The position numbers were made by a program, and so were the translations under genes. Shown here piece after piece: positions 8,037 through 16,162 of a stretch of 21,129 nt of DNA. The stretch spans positions 1 to 21,129 of the forward strand of contig DDIS01000065.1 of NCBI GenBank assembly GCA_002338615.1, in the 5' to 3' direction. How positions within the stretch are numbered: position 1 is the stretch's first letter; every line of letters begins with the position of its first letter. This DNA comes from Proteobacteria bacterium UBA1844. GTDB lineage: Bacteria; Pseudomonadota; Gammaproteobacteria; Steroidobacterales; Woeseiaceae. The notes below the pieces were generated by a model, which searched no databases, was not told where the DNA came from, and saw only the letters and a program-made list of their open reading frames with translations.

Positions 8037-10206
8037 TTCCGGTGCTCTCGAAAAGATCGTGGCGGGCACTTTCAGTGATCCGTTTGCCGTACTCGGTATT
8101 CACGAGCAAAATGGCCAGCGAATATTGCGTACCTTCCAGCCGCAGGCAAAGCAGGTTCGGCTGCTCAACAAAGCCGGCAAGACGCTTTCGACATTAACGC
8201 AGGTCGACGGCGCTGGCATGTTTGAAACCCCGGTTCCGGCCCGGTTGCGGCACTATCGTATCGGGATTACGAAATATGACGGGTACGAATATACGATCGA
8301 AGATCCGTACCGGTTTCCTGCCACGCTTGGCGAACTGGACCACTACTACCTCAAGGAAGGCTCACATCAGCAAATCCATGCAGCGCTTGGAGCGCATTGC
8401 ACGAAACTGCTGGGCGTTGCCGGAGTCCGTTTCGCCGTCTGGGCACCCAATGCACTGCGTGTCAGCGTTATTGGACCGTTCAACGATTGGGATGGCCGCC
8501 GTCATGTCATGCGTTGCAATGTCGACAGCGGGATCTGGGATATTTTTGTGCCCGGTATCGGCCCAGGAGAATTTTACAAGTTCGAATTGCTGGATCAGGC
8601 AGGGCGACTGCTGCCGCTAAAAGCCGATCCCATGGCGAACTTTGTCGAGGCGCCGCCCGGCAACGCGTCGATTGTGTACGAGTCGAGCTATCAATGGCAG
8701 GATCAGGACTGGCTTGCACGCAATCGCGGCACGCCAAGACTTGACCGGCCCGTGAGCATTTACGAGGTACATGCAGGGTCCTGGCGTCGTGGGGACGGCG
8801 GACGCGTATTGAGCTACCGGGAACTCGCCGACACACTGGTGCCCTACCTGCGTGAACTCGGATTTACACATATCGAGCTAATGCCCATTACGGAGTACCC
8901 GTTCGAAGGGTCCTGGGGTTATCAGCCGATCGGGCTTTATGCCCCGACACATCGCTTCGGCACCCCGGACGATTTCAGGCATTTTGTCGATTGCTGTCAC
9001 CAGGCGGGCATTGCCGTCGTCATCGATTGGGTTGCGGCACATTTTCCTCGTGACGCACATGGCCTGGCCCGGTTCGACGGCACGGCGCTCTACGAACATG
9101 AGGATCCGCGCCTCGGCGAACACGCGGACTGGCAAACCCTGATATTCAATTATGGTCGACGTGAGGTCATCAACTACCTGCTTGGCAGCGCCCTGTACTG
9201 GGTCGACGAATTCCATATCGATGGCCTGCGTGTCGATGCCGTCGCGTCGATGTTATACCTCGACTACTCCAGAAAGCCCGGCGAATGGGTGCCGAACAGA
9301 AAGGGTGGCAATGAGAATCTCGAGGCCATCGACTTCCTGCAGCGACTGAACGAACAGTTGCACGCTCACGGTGCACAGACATTTGCAGAAGAATCCACCG
9401 CCTGGCCAGGTGTTTCGAGGCCCGTCTACGACGGTGGACTTGGTTTTACCTACAAATGGAACATGGGCTGGATGAATGACACGCTGCGCTATATGCGCGA
9501 GGATCCGGTCAATCGAAAATACCATCATTCGAAAATGACGTTTGGACTGCTGTACGCGAACCAGGAAAATTTCGTGTTGCCGCTGTCACACGACGAGGTG
9601 GTACACGAGAAGCGCTCAATTCTCGGACGAATGCCGGGTGACGCGTGGCAACAGTTTGCAAATCTGCGCGCCTACTACGGGTTCATGTATTGTCACCCTG
9701 GCAAGAAATTGCTTTTCATGGGCGATGAATTCGGACAATCGGCGGAATGGAATCATGATACTTCACTCGACTGGCACCAGTTGGCGGACGAACGCCATGC
9801 TGGCACTCAGGCACTGGTCCGCGACCTGAACCGCCTGTACTCATCGACGCCGGCTTTGTACGAACTGGATTTCAGCAACGACGGGTTCCAGTGGATTGAA
9901 TGCGATGCCGCGGACAATAGCGTCTTCGCGTTCCTGCGCTATGACGCGTCGCGTTGCTTTGTGGTCTGCGTCTCAAATTTTACGCCCGTCACAAGGCACA
10001 ATTACCTGATCGGCGTACCGAAGCCGGGACGCTACTCTGAACGTATTAACTCGGACGCAACAGAATACGCTGGCAGCGGACTGGGTAACCTGGGAACCGT
10101 CGTGACATCAGAACAAGCGGCACATGGATATGCCGTATCCTTGTCGCTAACGCTGCCGCCACTTGCAACAATCATACTGGCGCCGTTTGCACAGCAGGCA
10201 ATTTGA
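7999..10206 (+). CDS. glgB: 1,4-alpha-glucan branching enzyme (GH13_9)
   Basis: GlgB cuts alpha-1,4 chains and rejoins them as alpha-1,6 branches. The 735-residue protein has two N-terminal CBM48-type domains ([14 protein letters not shown] at about 25; [24 protein letters not shown] at about 140-165). The GH13 barrel shows [37 protein letters not shown], nucleophile Asp413 ([17 protein letters not shown]), acid Glu464 (FAEEST) and Asp532 ([10 protein letters not shown]), then [11 protein letters not shown] 7999 lies inside the end of glgA, with AGAG just before it. A GTG at 8017 is a possible alternative start. An in-frame ATG at 7930 is too deep in glgA to be likely. DWVAAHFP replaces the more usual DWVP(A/G)HFP. 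Confidence 0.96.
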   Translation: MTRSFTVNNKLADSGALEKIVAGTFSDPFAVLGIHEQNGQRILRTFQPQAKQVRLLNKAGKTLSTLTQVDGAGMFETPVPARLRHYRIGITKYDGYEYTIEDPYRFPATLGELDHYYLKEGSHQQIHAALGAHCTKLLGVAGVRFAVWAPNALRVSVIGPFNDWDGRRHVMRCNVDSGIWDIFVPGIGPGEFYKFELLDQAGRLLPLKADPMANFVEAPPGNASIVYESSYQWQDQDWLARNRGTPRLDRPVSIYEVHAGSWRRGDGGRVLSYRELADTLVPYLRELGFTHIELMPITEYPFEGSWGYQPIGLYAPTHRFGTPDDFRHFVDCCHQAGIAVVIDWVAAHFPRDAHGLARFDGTALYEHEDPRLGEHADWQTLIFNYGRREVINYLLGSALYWVDEFHIDGLRVDAVASMLYLDYSRKPGEWVPNRKGGNENLEAIDFLQRLNEQLHAHGAQTFAEESTAWPGVSRPVYDGGLGFTYKWNMGWMNDTLRYMREDPVNRKYHHSKMTFGLLYANQENFVLPLSHDEVVHEKRSILGRMPGDAWQQFANLRAYYGFMYCHPGKKLLFMGDEFGQSAEWNHDTSLDWHQLADERHAGTQALVRDLNRLYSSTPALYELDFSNDGFQWIECDAADNSVFAFLRYDASRCFVVCVSNFTPVTRHNYLIGVPKPGRYSERINSDATEYAGSGLGNLGTVVTSEQAAHGYAVSLSLTLPPLATIILAPFAQQAI

Positions 10207-10221
10207 TCAACGGAGACCCGG

Positions 10222-12729
10222 ATGCCAGCGCGACACGATAAACCGGACGGAATCGGCGATTTTCATCTGCTGCATACACCGTCGCTCGACATGAATGCAG
10301 ACGCGATTCTGGCGGATTTCACGCATTATTTCGGGCGCTTGCTGGGCCGGCGTGTAATACGGGCACGTTCACCTTTTGTCTACCAGGCGGTCGCCTACGC
10401 AACCAGGGACAGGCTCACGGAACGCTGGGCGCGAAGCAGCTTGGCGCAGGAGCAAGCGGAGGGCAAGCGAACGGCCTACCTGTCGCTCGAGTTTCTGATG
10501 GGGCGCTTATTGCGGAACAACCTGCTGAACCTCGGTATTTATGAGGCAACGACGGAAGCTCTGCACCGGCTTGGTCTGAATATTGAAGAGGTCGAAACTA
10601 TTGAACACGATGCCGGCCTCGGTAACGGTGGCTTGGGAAGGCTCGCCGCATGCTTTTTGGATAGCTGTGCGACACTCGGTCTGCCGGTCATCGGCTATGG
10701 TATTCGCTATCGCTATGGCATGTTTCGCCAGCGCATTGAAAACGGCTGGCAGGTCGAAGAGCCGGATCCCTGGTTACGCGAAGGATTTCCCTGGGAAATA
10801 GAGCGTTTCGAACTCGCAAGAACCGTACGTTTCGGCGGTCGCAGTGAATCGTGGACTGACAGCGACGGGGTACAACGACATCGCTGGGTGAATACGCACG
10901 ACGTCCTGGCCATACCGTATGACGTTCCCGTGCCTGGATACCGCAACGACATTGTTAATACGCTGCGGCTCTGGTCTGCGGCGGCAACAGATGAATTCGA
11001 CCTGGAAGAGTTCAACGCCGGAAGTTATACCGATGCCGTGGCCGAAAAAAATGCAGCCGAGAACATCACGATGGTGCTCTACCCCAACGCGACGACGGAA
11101 ATGGGCAAAGAGCTGCGCCTCCGGCAGCAGTACTTTTTTGTCTCGGCGAGTTTGCAGGATGTTCTGGGTGAATGGAGCGTGCGGCACGGCGACGATTTTG
11201 GCGACTTTGCGTCGCGACATTGCTTTCAACTGAACGATACGCATCCGGCGATCGCCGTTGCGGAACTCATGCGCTTGCTTATCGATCACCATCGCCTGAG
11301 TTGGGAGCAAGCCTGGATGATTACGACGTCGACGATGGCCTATACGAACCATACGCTGCTACCGGAAGCCCTGGAGTGCTGGAATGTCGCGATGTTCCGT
11401 CAGCTCCTGCCGCGTTTGCTCGACATCATTCTGGAGATAAACACACGGTTTCTTGCCGAAGTGCGCGAACGCTGGCCGGGTGACAATATACGCGTGCAGC
11501 AAATGTCGCTGGTCGACGAAGGCTCGGAGCCGCGCTTGCGCATGGCGCACCTCGCCATTGTTGGCAGCTTTTCAGTCAACGGCGTTGCTGAATTGCATTC
11601 ACGCCTTATCAAGGCCGACCTGTTTGCAAACTTCAACGAACTTTGGCCCGGCAAGTTTAACAACAAGACCAACGGCGTCACGCATCGGCGCTGGCTGGCG
11701 GCCTGCAATCCCAAGTTGGGGCATTTGATTACCGAAGTGATCGGCGACAACTGGGTGCGGGATTTACCGGCACTTTCGAGGCTGGAAGAGTTTGCGACGG
11801 ATGCCAATTTTCAGGATGCGTGGCGGCGCGTCAAACTGGCCAACAAGGTGCGCCTGGCGCGTGAGCTCAGCACACGTTGCGGCCTGCATATCGATTGTTC
11901 CATGATGTTTGATGTACAGGTGAAGCGGATCCACGAATACAAGCGGCAACTCCTGAATCTGTTGCACGTGGTACACCTTTACGGACGGATTCTGCGGGGT
12001 GATACGGCCGGGATGGTACCGCGGGTTGTGATAATCGGCGGCAAAGCGGCGCCCGGCTACGAGATGGCAAAGCAGATTATCAAATGCATCAATGATGTGG
12101 CCATGGTAATAAACAAGGACCCGCTCGCTGAAGACTGGCTGAAGCTGATTTTCTTCCCCGACTACAACGTGTCGGCGATGGAACTGATTTGCCCGGCTGC
12201 GGAGCTCTCGGAGCAGATCTCAACAGCGGGCAAGGAGGCGTCAGGCACGGGCAACATGAAATTCATGATGAACGGCGCTGTGACGATCGGTACGCTCGAT
12301 GGCGCCAATGTGGAGATCCGGCAAGCGGTCGGCGAGGAAAACTTCTTCCTGTTCGGCCTGACGGTTGATGAAATCAGTGCATTGCGCGGCAAGTACAATC
12401 CGACAGACATCGTTGCGAGCGATCCGGCGCTTGCCCGGGTGATCGACATGCTGGCGTCCGGCGTATTCGCTGCGGCGGCCCCAGGTCCTTTTGCGGTGCT
12501 TGTGCAAAGTATCCTGCACCCGCAGGATCCCTGGATGACTGCGGCGGATTTCGGCAGTTTTGTCGCTGCCCAGCAGGATGTGTCGGCGAGCTACATGGAC
12601 CATAGTGCGTGGACAACGATGAGTATTCTGAATTCCGCACGCTCCGGCCACTTTTCAACCGATCGCACGATCAACGACTATAACGACGAATTATGGCATC
12701 TGACGCCGCTGCAACTGCCTGGACGATAA
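10222..12729 (+). CDS. glgP: Glycogen/alpha-glucan phosphorylase (GT35)
   Basis: GlgP releases glucose-1-phosphate from the non-reducing ends of glycogen using phosphate and the PLP cofactor. The 835-residue protein shows AYLSLEFLMGRLLRNNLLNLG, the glycine-rich GLGNGGLGRLAACFLDS, GYGIRYRYGMFRQ, QLNDTHPAIAVAELMRLL, TMAYTNHTLLPEALE, KFNNKTNGVTHRRWL, VKRIHEYKRQLLN, and the PLP-lysine motif EASGTGNMKFMMNGA with Lys680. Length is close to E. coli GlgP (815). A clear GGAG (10212-10215) lies six bases before the ATG, the best ribosome-binding site in the operon, perhaps giving glgP its own translation rate. It starts 15 bases after glgB and overlaps glgX by 37 bases. Confidence 0.96.
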   Translation: MPARHDKPDGIGDFHLLHTPSLDMNADAILADFTHYFGRLLGRRVIRARSPFVYQAVAYATRDRLTERWARSSLAQEQAEGKRTAYLSLEFLMGRLLRNNLLNLGIYEATTEALHRLGLNIEEVETIEHDAGLGNGGLGRLAACFLDSCATLGLPVIGYGIRYRYGMFRQRIENGWQVEEPDPWLREGFPWEIERFELARTVRFGGRSESWTDSDGVQRHRWVNTHDVLAIPYDVPVPGYRNDIVNTLRLWSAAATDEFDLEEFNAGSYTDAVAEKNAAENITMVLYPNATTEMGKELRLRQQYFFVSASLQDVLGEWSVRHGDDFGDFASRHCFQLNDTHPAIAVAELMRLLIDHHRLSWEQAWMITTSTMAYTNHTLLPEALECWNVAMFRQLLPRLLDIILEINTRFLAEVRERWPGDNIRVQQMSLVDEGSEPRLRMAHLAIVGSFSVNGVAELHSRLIKADLFANFNELWPGKFNNKTNGVTHRRWLAACNPKLGHLITEVIGDNWVRDLPALSRLEEFATDANFQDAWRRVKLANKVRLARELSTRCGLHIDCSMMFDVQVKRIHEYKRQLLNLLHVVHLYGRILRGDTAGMVPRVVIIGGKAAPGYEMAKQIIKCINDVAMVINKDPLAEDWLKLIFFPDYNVSAMELICPAAELSEQISTAGKEASGTGNMKFMMNGAVTIGTLDGANVEIRQAVGEENFFLFGLTVDEISALRGKYNPTDIVASDPALARVIDMLASGVFAAAAPGPFAVLVQSILHPQDPWMTAADFGSFVAAQQDVSASYMDHSAWTTMSILNSARSGHFSTDRTINDYNDELWHLTPLQLPGR

Positions 12730-14816
12730 CGGATCAGGGTGCAGCGCCGGCACTCGGCGCGGTACCCGACAAGGATGGTGTGTCGTTCGCTTTGTGTTCC
12801 GAACGCGGCGAGGCCGTCGACCTTTGTTTGTTTTCCGGGTCGGGTACCGAGTTGGCGCGACTACGCTTGCCTGGCAGGCACGGCAATGTTTTTCATGGCT
12901 ACGTGGCAGGATGCAAAGCAGGACAGCACTATGGCTTTCGCGTTCACGGACCGTACCGGCCCGAAGCCGGTGAACGCTTTAACCCACACAAATTGTTGCT
13001 GGACCCCTACGCCCGGCAGCTAAGCAACGATGTCGTCATCGGTAACAGCGTTTATGGCTTCGCCGATGGCAGTCCGGATGATGCGGCCGCGATGAGTACA
13101 TCCGACAGCGCTGCCGCCGTGCCAAAATCCATTGTTGTTTCGCGCGCGAGCCCCGGTCCGTCACTCGATGCGCGTCGCTCCTGGGAGGAGTCCGTTATCT
13201 ATGAACTGAATGTGCGGGGTTTCACAATGCGACACCCGGCACTCAGCGAGCAGGAGCGCGGCAGTTTTCGCGGCCTGGCCAACGGACAAATTCTCAAGCA
13301 TCTCAAGGCGCTCGGGGTGACGACCCTGGAATTGATGCCGGTACACGCATTCATCGACGAAACTTTTTTAGTGGAACGTGGGCTGAAAAACTTCTGGGGC
13401 TACAACAGCATCGGCTTTTTTGCGCCGGCACCGAGGTATGTGTCGCGGGAGGCACGCGCAAGCGGCGATGGCCTCGATGAGTTCCAGGCGATGATCGATG
13501 CGATCCATGATCATGGCTTCGAGGTTATTCTCGACGTCGTGTACAACCACACGGCCGAAGGCAACCGCTATGGCCCGACAATTTCCTTTCGTGGTATCGA
13601 CAATCTCGGCTACTACCGGGTCAAACCGGATAATCCGGGTCACTATGTGAACGATACCGGCTGTGGCAATACGATCAATGCCGATAGCCCGATCGTACGC
13701 CAGATGGTTCTCGACAGCCTTGACTACTGGGCGAACGATCGGGGTGTGGATGGCTTTCGATTTGATCTGGCCCCCATTCTCGGCCGCACAAGCGACGGGT
13801 TTCATGCGGATCATCCCTTGCTGAATGACATTCGCACGGCTCCGGGTCTCGCCGATGTGCGGTTAATCGTGGAGCCGTGGGATGTCGGTCCCGGTGGCTA
13901 TCAACTGGGCCAATTTCCAGAGCCGTTCGCAGAGTGGAATGACAAGTACCGCGATTCTGTGCGTCGTTTCTGGTGCGGCGGAGAAGGACAGTCGGCTGAG
14001 TTTGCGCGCCGGCTACACGGCTCGGCCGACATTTTTGAACACAGCGGCCGCGGGCCGGAAGCGAGTATTAACTTTGTCTCCAGCCACGACGGCTTCACGC
14101 TCTCGGACCTGGTCAGTTACGAATTTCGACACAATCACGATAACGGCGAGGATAACCGCGACGGTCACCGACACAATTTCTCCAGCAATCATGGTATTGA
14201 AGGCGACACAGACGACGACGGCATCCTTGCGGTCCGCCGCCGACAGCGCCTGAACCTGCTCGCCACATTATTGATCTCACAAGGTGTTCCGATGCTACTC
14301 GCGGGCGATGAACTGGGTAATAGCCAGCATGGCAACAACAACGCATTTGCACAGGACAATGAAGTTGGCTGGGTGGACTGGGCCGGCCTGGACGCGGATC
14401 CGGAATTTATAGCGAGCGTTGCTGCGTTGATTGAACTCCGGCACCAGACGCCACTACTGCGGCAGCCGATATATGTGCACGGCGATGCCAGGAATGCAGA
14501 CGGCCAGCTTAATATCAACTGGCTGGCGCCCGACGGCAGGTCGCTGGTCACTGAAGACTGGTTGGAGCTGCGTTCCTTGAGCCTGGTGCTGGTGGACACG
14601 CGTCCACCCAATGAACTGACGGTTGACGCCGTTGCAATTATGATGAACGCTGACGAGGCCGACGTGGAATTTACATTGCCCCCCGCGACCGGCAAAAGGG
14701 AGTGGCGTTGTGCATTCCTGACCAGTAGCGACGCTATTTCCAGCGATGCCGGTTGCTGGACCATTGCGGCAAAATCGCTGGCAATCTTTCTGCGCAGCAA
14801 GGTTTACCGAGTTTGA
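12693..14816 (+). CDS. glgX: Glycogen debranching enzyme (GH13_11, isoamylase type)
   Basis: GlgX hydrolyses the alpha-1,6 branches of phosphorylase-limit dextrin, releasing short malto-oligosaccharides for MalQ. The 707-residue protein has an N-terminal CBM48 domain (GVSFALCSERGEAVDLCLF; HGNVFHGYV; YGFRVHGPYRPEAGERFNPHKLLLDPYA). The barrel shows YELNVRGFT, ELMPVHAFIDE, NFWGYNSIGFFAP, DVVYNHTAEG, nucleophile Asp358 (GFRFDLAPILG), acid Glu394 (VEPWDVGPGGYQ) and Asp466 (SSHDGFTLSDLVSY). It is somewhat longer than the E. coli enzyme (657). The ATG lies within the 3' end of glgP, where a weak GACGA is the only ribosome-binding-like sequence, so coupling is likely. It is the last gene before the hairpin at 14825. 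Confidence 0.95.
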   Translation: MASDAAATAWTITDQGAAPALGAVPDKDGVSFALCSERGEAVDLCLFSGSGTELARLRLPGRHGNVFHGYVAGCKAGQHYGFRVHGPYRPEAGERFNPHKLLLDPYARQLSNDVVIGNSVYGFADGSPDDAAAMSTSDSAAAVPKSIVVSRASPGPSLDARRSWEESVIYELNVRGFTMRHPALSEQERGSFRGLANGQILKHLKALGVTTLELMPVHAFIDETFLVERGLKNFWGYNSIGFFAPAPRYVSREARASGDGLDEFQAMIDAIHDHGFEVILDVVYNHTAEGNRYGPTISFRGIDNLGYYRVKPDNPGHYVNDTGCGNTINADSPIVRQMVLDSLDYWANDRGVDGFRFDLAPILGRTSDGFHADHPLLNDIRTAPGLADVRLIVEPWDVGPGGYQLGQFPEPFAEWNDKYRDSVRRFWCGGEGQSAEFARRLHGSADIFEHSGRGPEASINFVSSHDGFTLSDLVSYEFRHNHDNGEDNRDGHRHNFSSNHGIEGDTDDDGILAVRRRQRLNLLATLLISQGVPMLLAGDELGNSQHGNNNAFAQDNEVGWVDWAGLDADPEFIASVAALIELRHQTPLLRQPIYVHGDARNADGQLNINWLAPDGRSLVTEDWLELRSLSLVLVDTRPPNELTVDAVAIMMNADEADVEFTLPPATGKREWRCAFLTSSDAISSDAGCWTIAAKSLAIFLRSKVYRV

Positions 14817-14824
14817 GCTCCAGT

Positions 14825-14862
14825 GCCCTGCTGCCGCGACGGTGCAGGGCGACGAGAATTTT
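14825..14862 (+). terminator. GC-rich hairpin after glgX, possible weak terminator
   Basis: GCCCTGC (14825-14831) pairs exactly with GCAGGGC (14844-14850), and CCG/CGG pair inside the loop around CGA. A short TTTT follows at 14859-14862, eight bases beyond the stem, which is too far and too short for a strong intrinsic terminator. It sits nine bases after the glgX stop, between the two transcription units, so partial termination or 3'-end protection of the glg mRNA is plausible. Confidence 0.4.
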
Positions 14863-14942
14863 CCCGGTCATCATGTTCTCCGCATTGTGCGATCGAAAGT
14901 TTGCGACCCACAACAAGCAATAAAGCGTATGCTGGATGCAAG

Positions 14943-14971
14943 TTAAAATTGCGATAAACCGTGGATAAAAT
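14943..14971 (+). promoter_or_regulatory. Promoter of the tal-gnd-zwf-GH15 unit
   Basis: TTAAAA (14943-14948, four of six to TTGACA) is followed by a 17-base spacer and TAAAAT (14966-14971, five of six to TATAAT). Initiation is expected near 14978, leaving a leader of about 94 bases before the tal ATG. This is the only AT-rich gap between glgX and the right edge. Confidence 0.5.
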
Positions 14972-14972
14972 A

Positions 14973-15023
14973 TCAACACAAACGAGTTAACGTACTGTGA
15001 CGCATAACTTAAGCTTGTGTTGA
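14973..15023 (+). promoter_or_regulatory. Long imperfect palindrome at the tal promoter and leader
   Basis: Outer arms TCAACACAA (14973-14981) and TTGTGTTGA (15015-15023) are exact reverse complements. Inside them AGTTA (14985-14989) pairs with TAACT (15005-15009), and CGT (14991-14993) with ACG (15000-15002), around a six-base ACTGTG loop. The left arm starts one base after the -10 element and spans the predicted start site. It could therefore be an operator, or most of it could fold in the 5' end of the mRNA. No known riboswitch or named operator is recognised. Confidence 0.5.
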
Positions 15024-15071
15024 CGTCGAAAAGGACAAACTCGGGACCATTGCCAAAGGACGTTCAAAAAA

Positions 15072-16157
15072 ATGCCTGGACTGCAAAAACTTCAAGCCCT
15101 GGGTCAGAGTGTCTGGCTCGACAACATTTCGCGTGAGCTGCTTACGAGCGGTACCCTGCAGCGCTATATCAGGGATTTTGCCGTAACCGGGCTGACATCA
15201 AACCCCACGATTTTTTACAAGGCGCTCAAGGACGGCGAGTCCTATGACGCCTCGATTCGCCGCTGCCTCGACGCCGGGCTGACCGGCGAGGAGCTGTTCT
15301 TCCGGCTCGCGATCGAGGATATCGTTGCAGCTGCTGATCTGTTTGCGCCCGCCCATGCGCGCACCAGCAGCGTGGATGGCTGGGTCTCACTGGAGGTCTC
15401 ACCGACGCTCGCCTACGATGCGAAAGCCACCGTCGCCGAGGCCGAACGGTTGTTTGCACGCGCGGCGCGACCCAATGTGTTCATCAAGATACCCGGCACC
15501 CGCGCAGGATTGTCCGCAATCGAAGAGTCGATTTTTCGTGGCGTGCCAATCAACGTTACGTTGCTGTTTTCCTATCAGCAATACGAGGCAACGGCTGACG
15601 CCTGGTTACGTGGTATCGAGCGGCGCATTGAAGCAGGTCTGGACCCTGATATCGCTTCGGTCGCCTCCGTGTTTATCAGCCGCTGGGACGTGGCCGTTCA
15701 CGATCGCACGCCGGCGCCGATGCGAAACACGCTCGGCATTGCAGTCGGGCAGCGCTGTTACCGGGCGTATCGCGAGTTTCTCGCGTCCCGGCGCCTGGCA
15801 CGCGTGATGAACTATGGCGCCCGCCCGCAGCGACTATTGTTTGCCAGTACCGGCACCAAGGATCCGGCGGCATCCGATGTTCTGTACGTCGATGCGCTGG
15901 CAGCACCGCTAACGATCAACACAATTCCTGAATCGACATTGGCAGCCTACGCGGATCATGGCAGCGCGCAGGGCGCATTGTGGGCTGATTTCGGGAATGC
16001 CGACGCCGTAATGGCTGCGCACGAGGAAGCCGGTGTTGACATTGATGATCTTGCGGAACAACTGCAAAAGGAAGGCGCACAATCCTTTGTGAAGTCCTGG
16101 GATGACCTGTTGGCCGTCGTTGCCGCGAAAAGTGCCAGTCTGTCCTCGCTCGTTTGA
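15072..16157 (+). CDS. tal: Transaldolase
   Basis: Tal moves a dihydroxyacetone unit between sedoheptulose-7-phosphate/glyceraldehyde-3-phosphate and erythrose-4-phosphate/fructose-6-phosphate in the non-oxidative pentose phosphate pathway. The 361-residue length and motifs fit the longer bacterial Tal type: SVWLDNISRELLTSGTL, VTGLTSNPTIF, VSLEVSPTLAYD, the Schiff-base lysine Lys139 in VFIKIPGTRAG, GVPINVTLLFS, ASVASVFISRWD and LFASTGTKDP. AAAGGA (15055-15060) lies 11 bases before the ATG. It heads the second unit, and the stop is five bases before the fused kinase-dehydrogenase gene. Confidence 0.95.
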   Translation: MPGLQKLQALGQSVWLDNISRELLTSGTLQRYIRDFAVTGLTSNPTIFYKALKDGESYDASIRRCLDAGLTGEELFFRLAIEDIVAAADLFAPAHARTSSVDGWVSLEVSPTLAYDAKATVAEAERLFARAARPNVFIKIPGTRAGLSAIEESIFRGVPINVTLLFSYQQYEATADAWLRGIERRIEAGLDPDIASVASVFISRWDVAVHDRTPAPMRNTLGIAVGQRCYRAYREFLASRRLARVMNYGARPQRLLFASTGTKDPAASDVLYVDALAAPLTINTIPESTLAAYADHGSAQGALWADFGNADAVMAAHEEAGVDIDDLAEQLQKEGAQSFVKSWDDLLAVVAAKSASLSSLV

Positions 16158-16162
16158 AGCCG

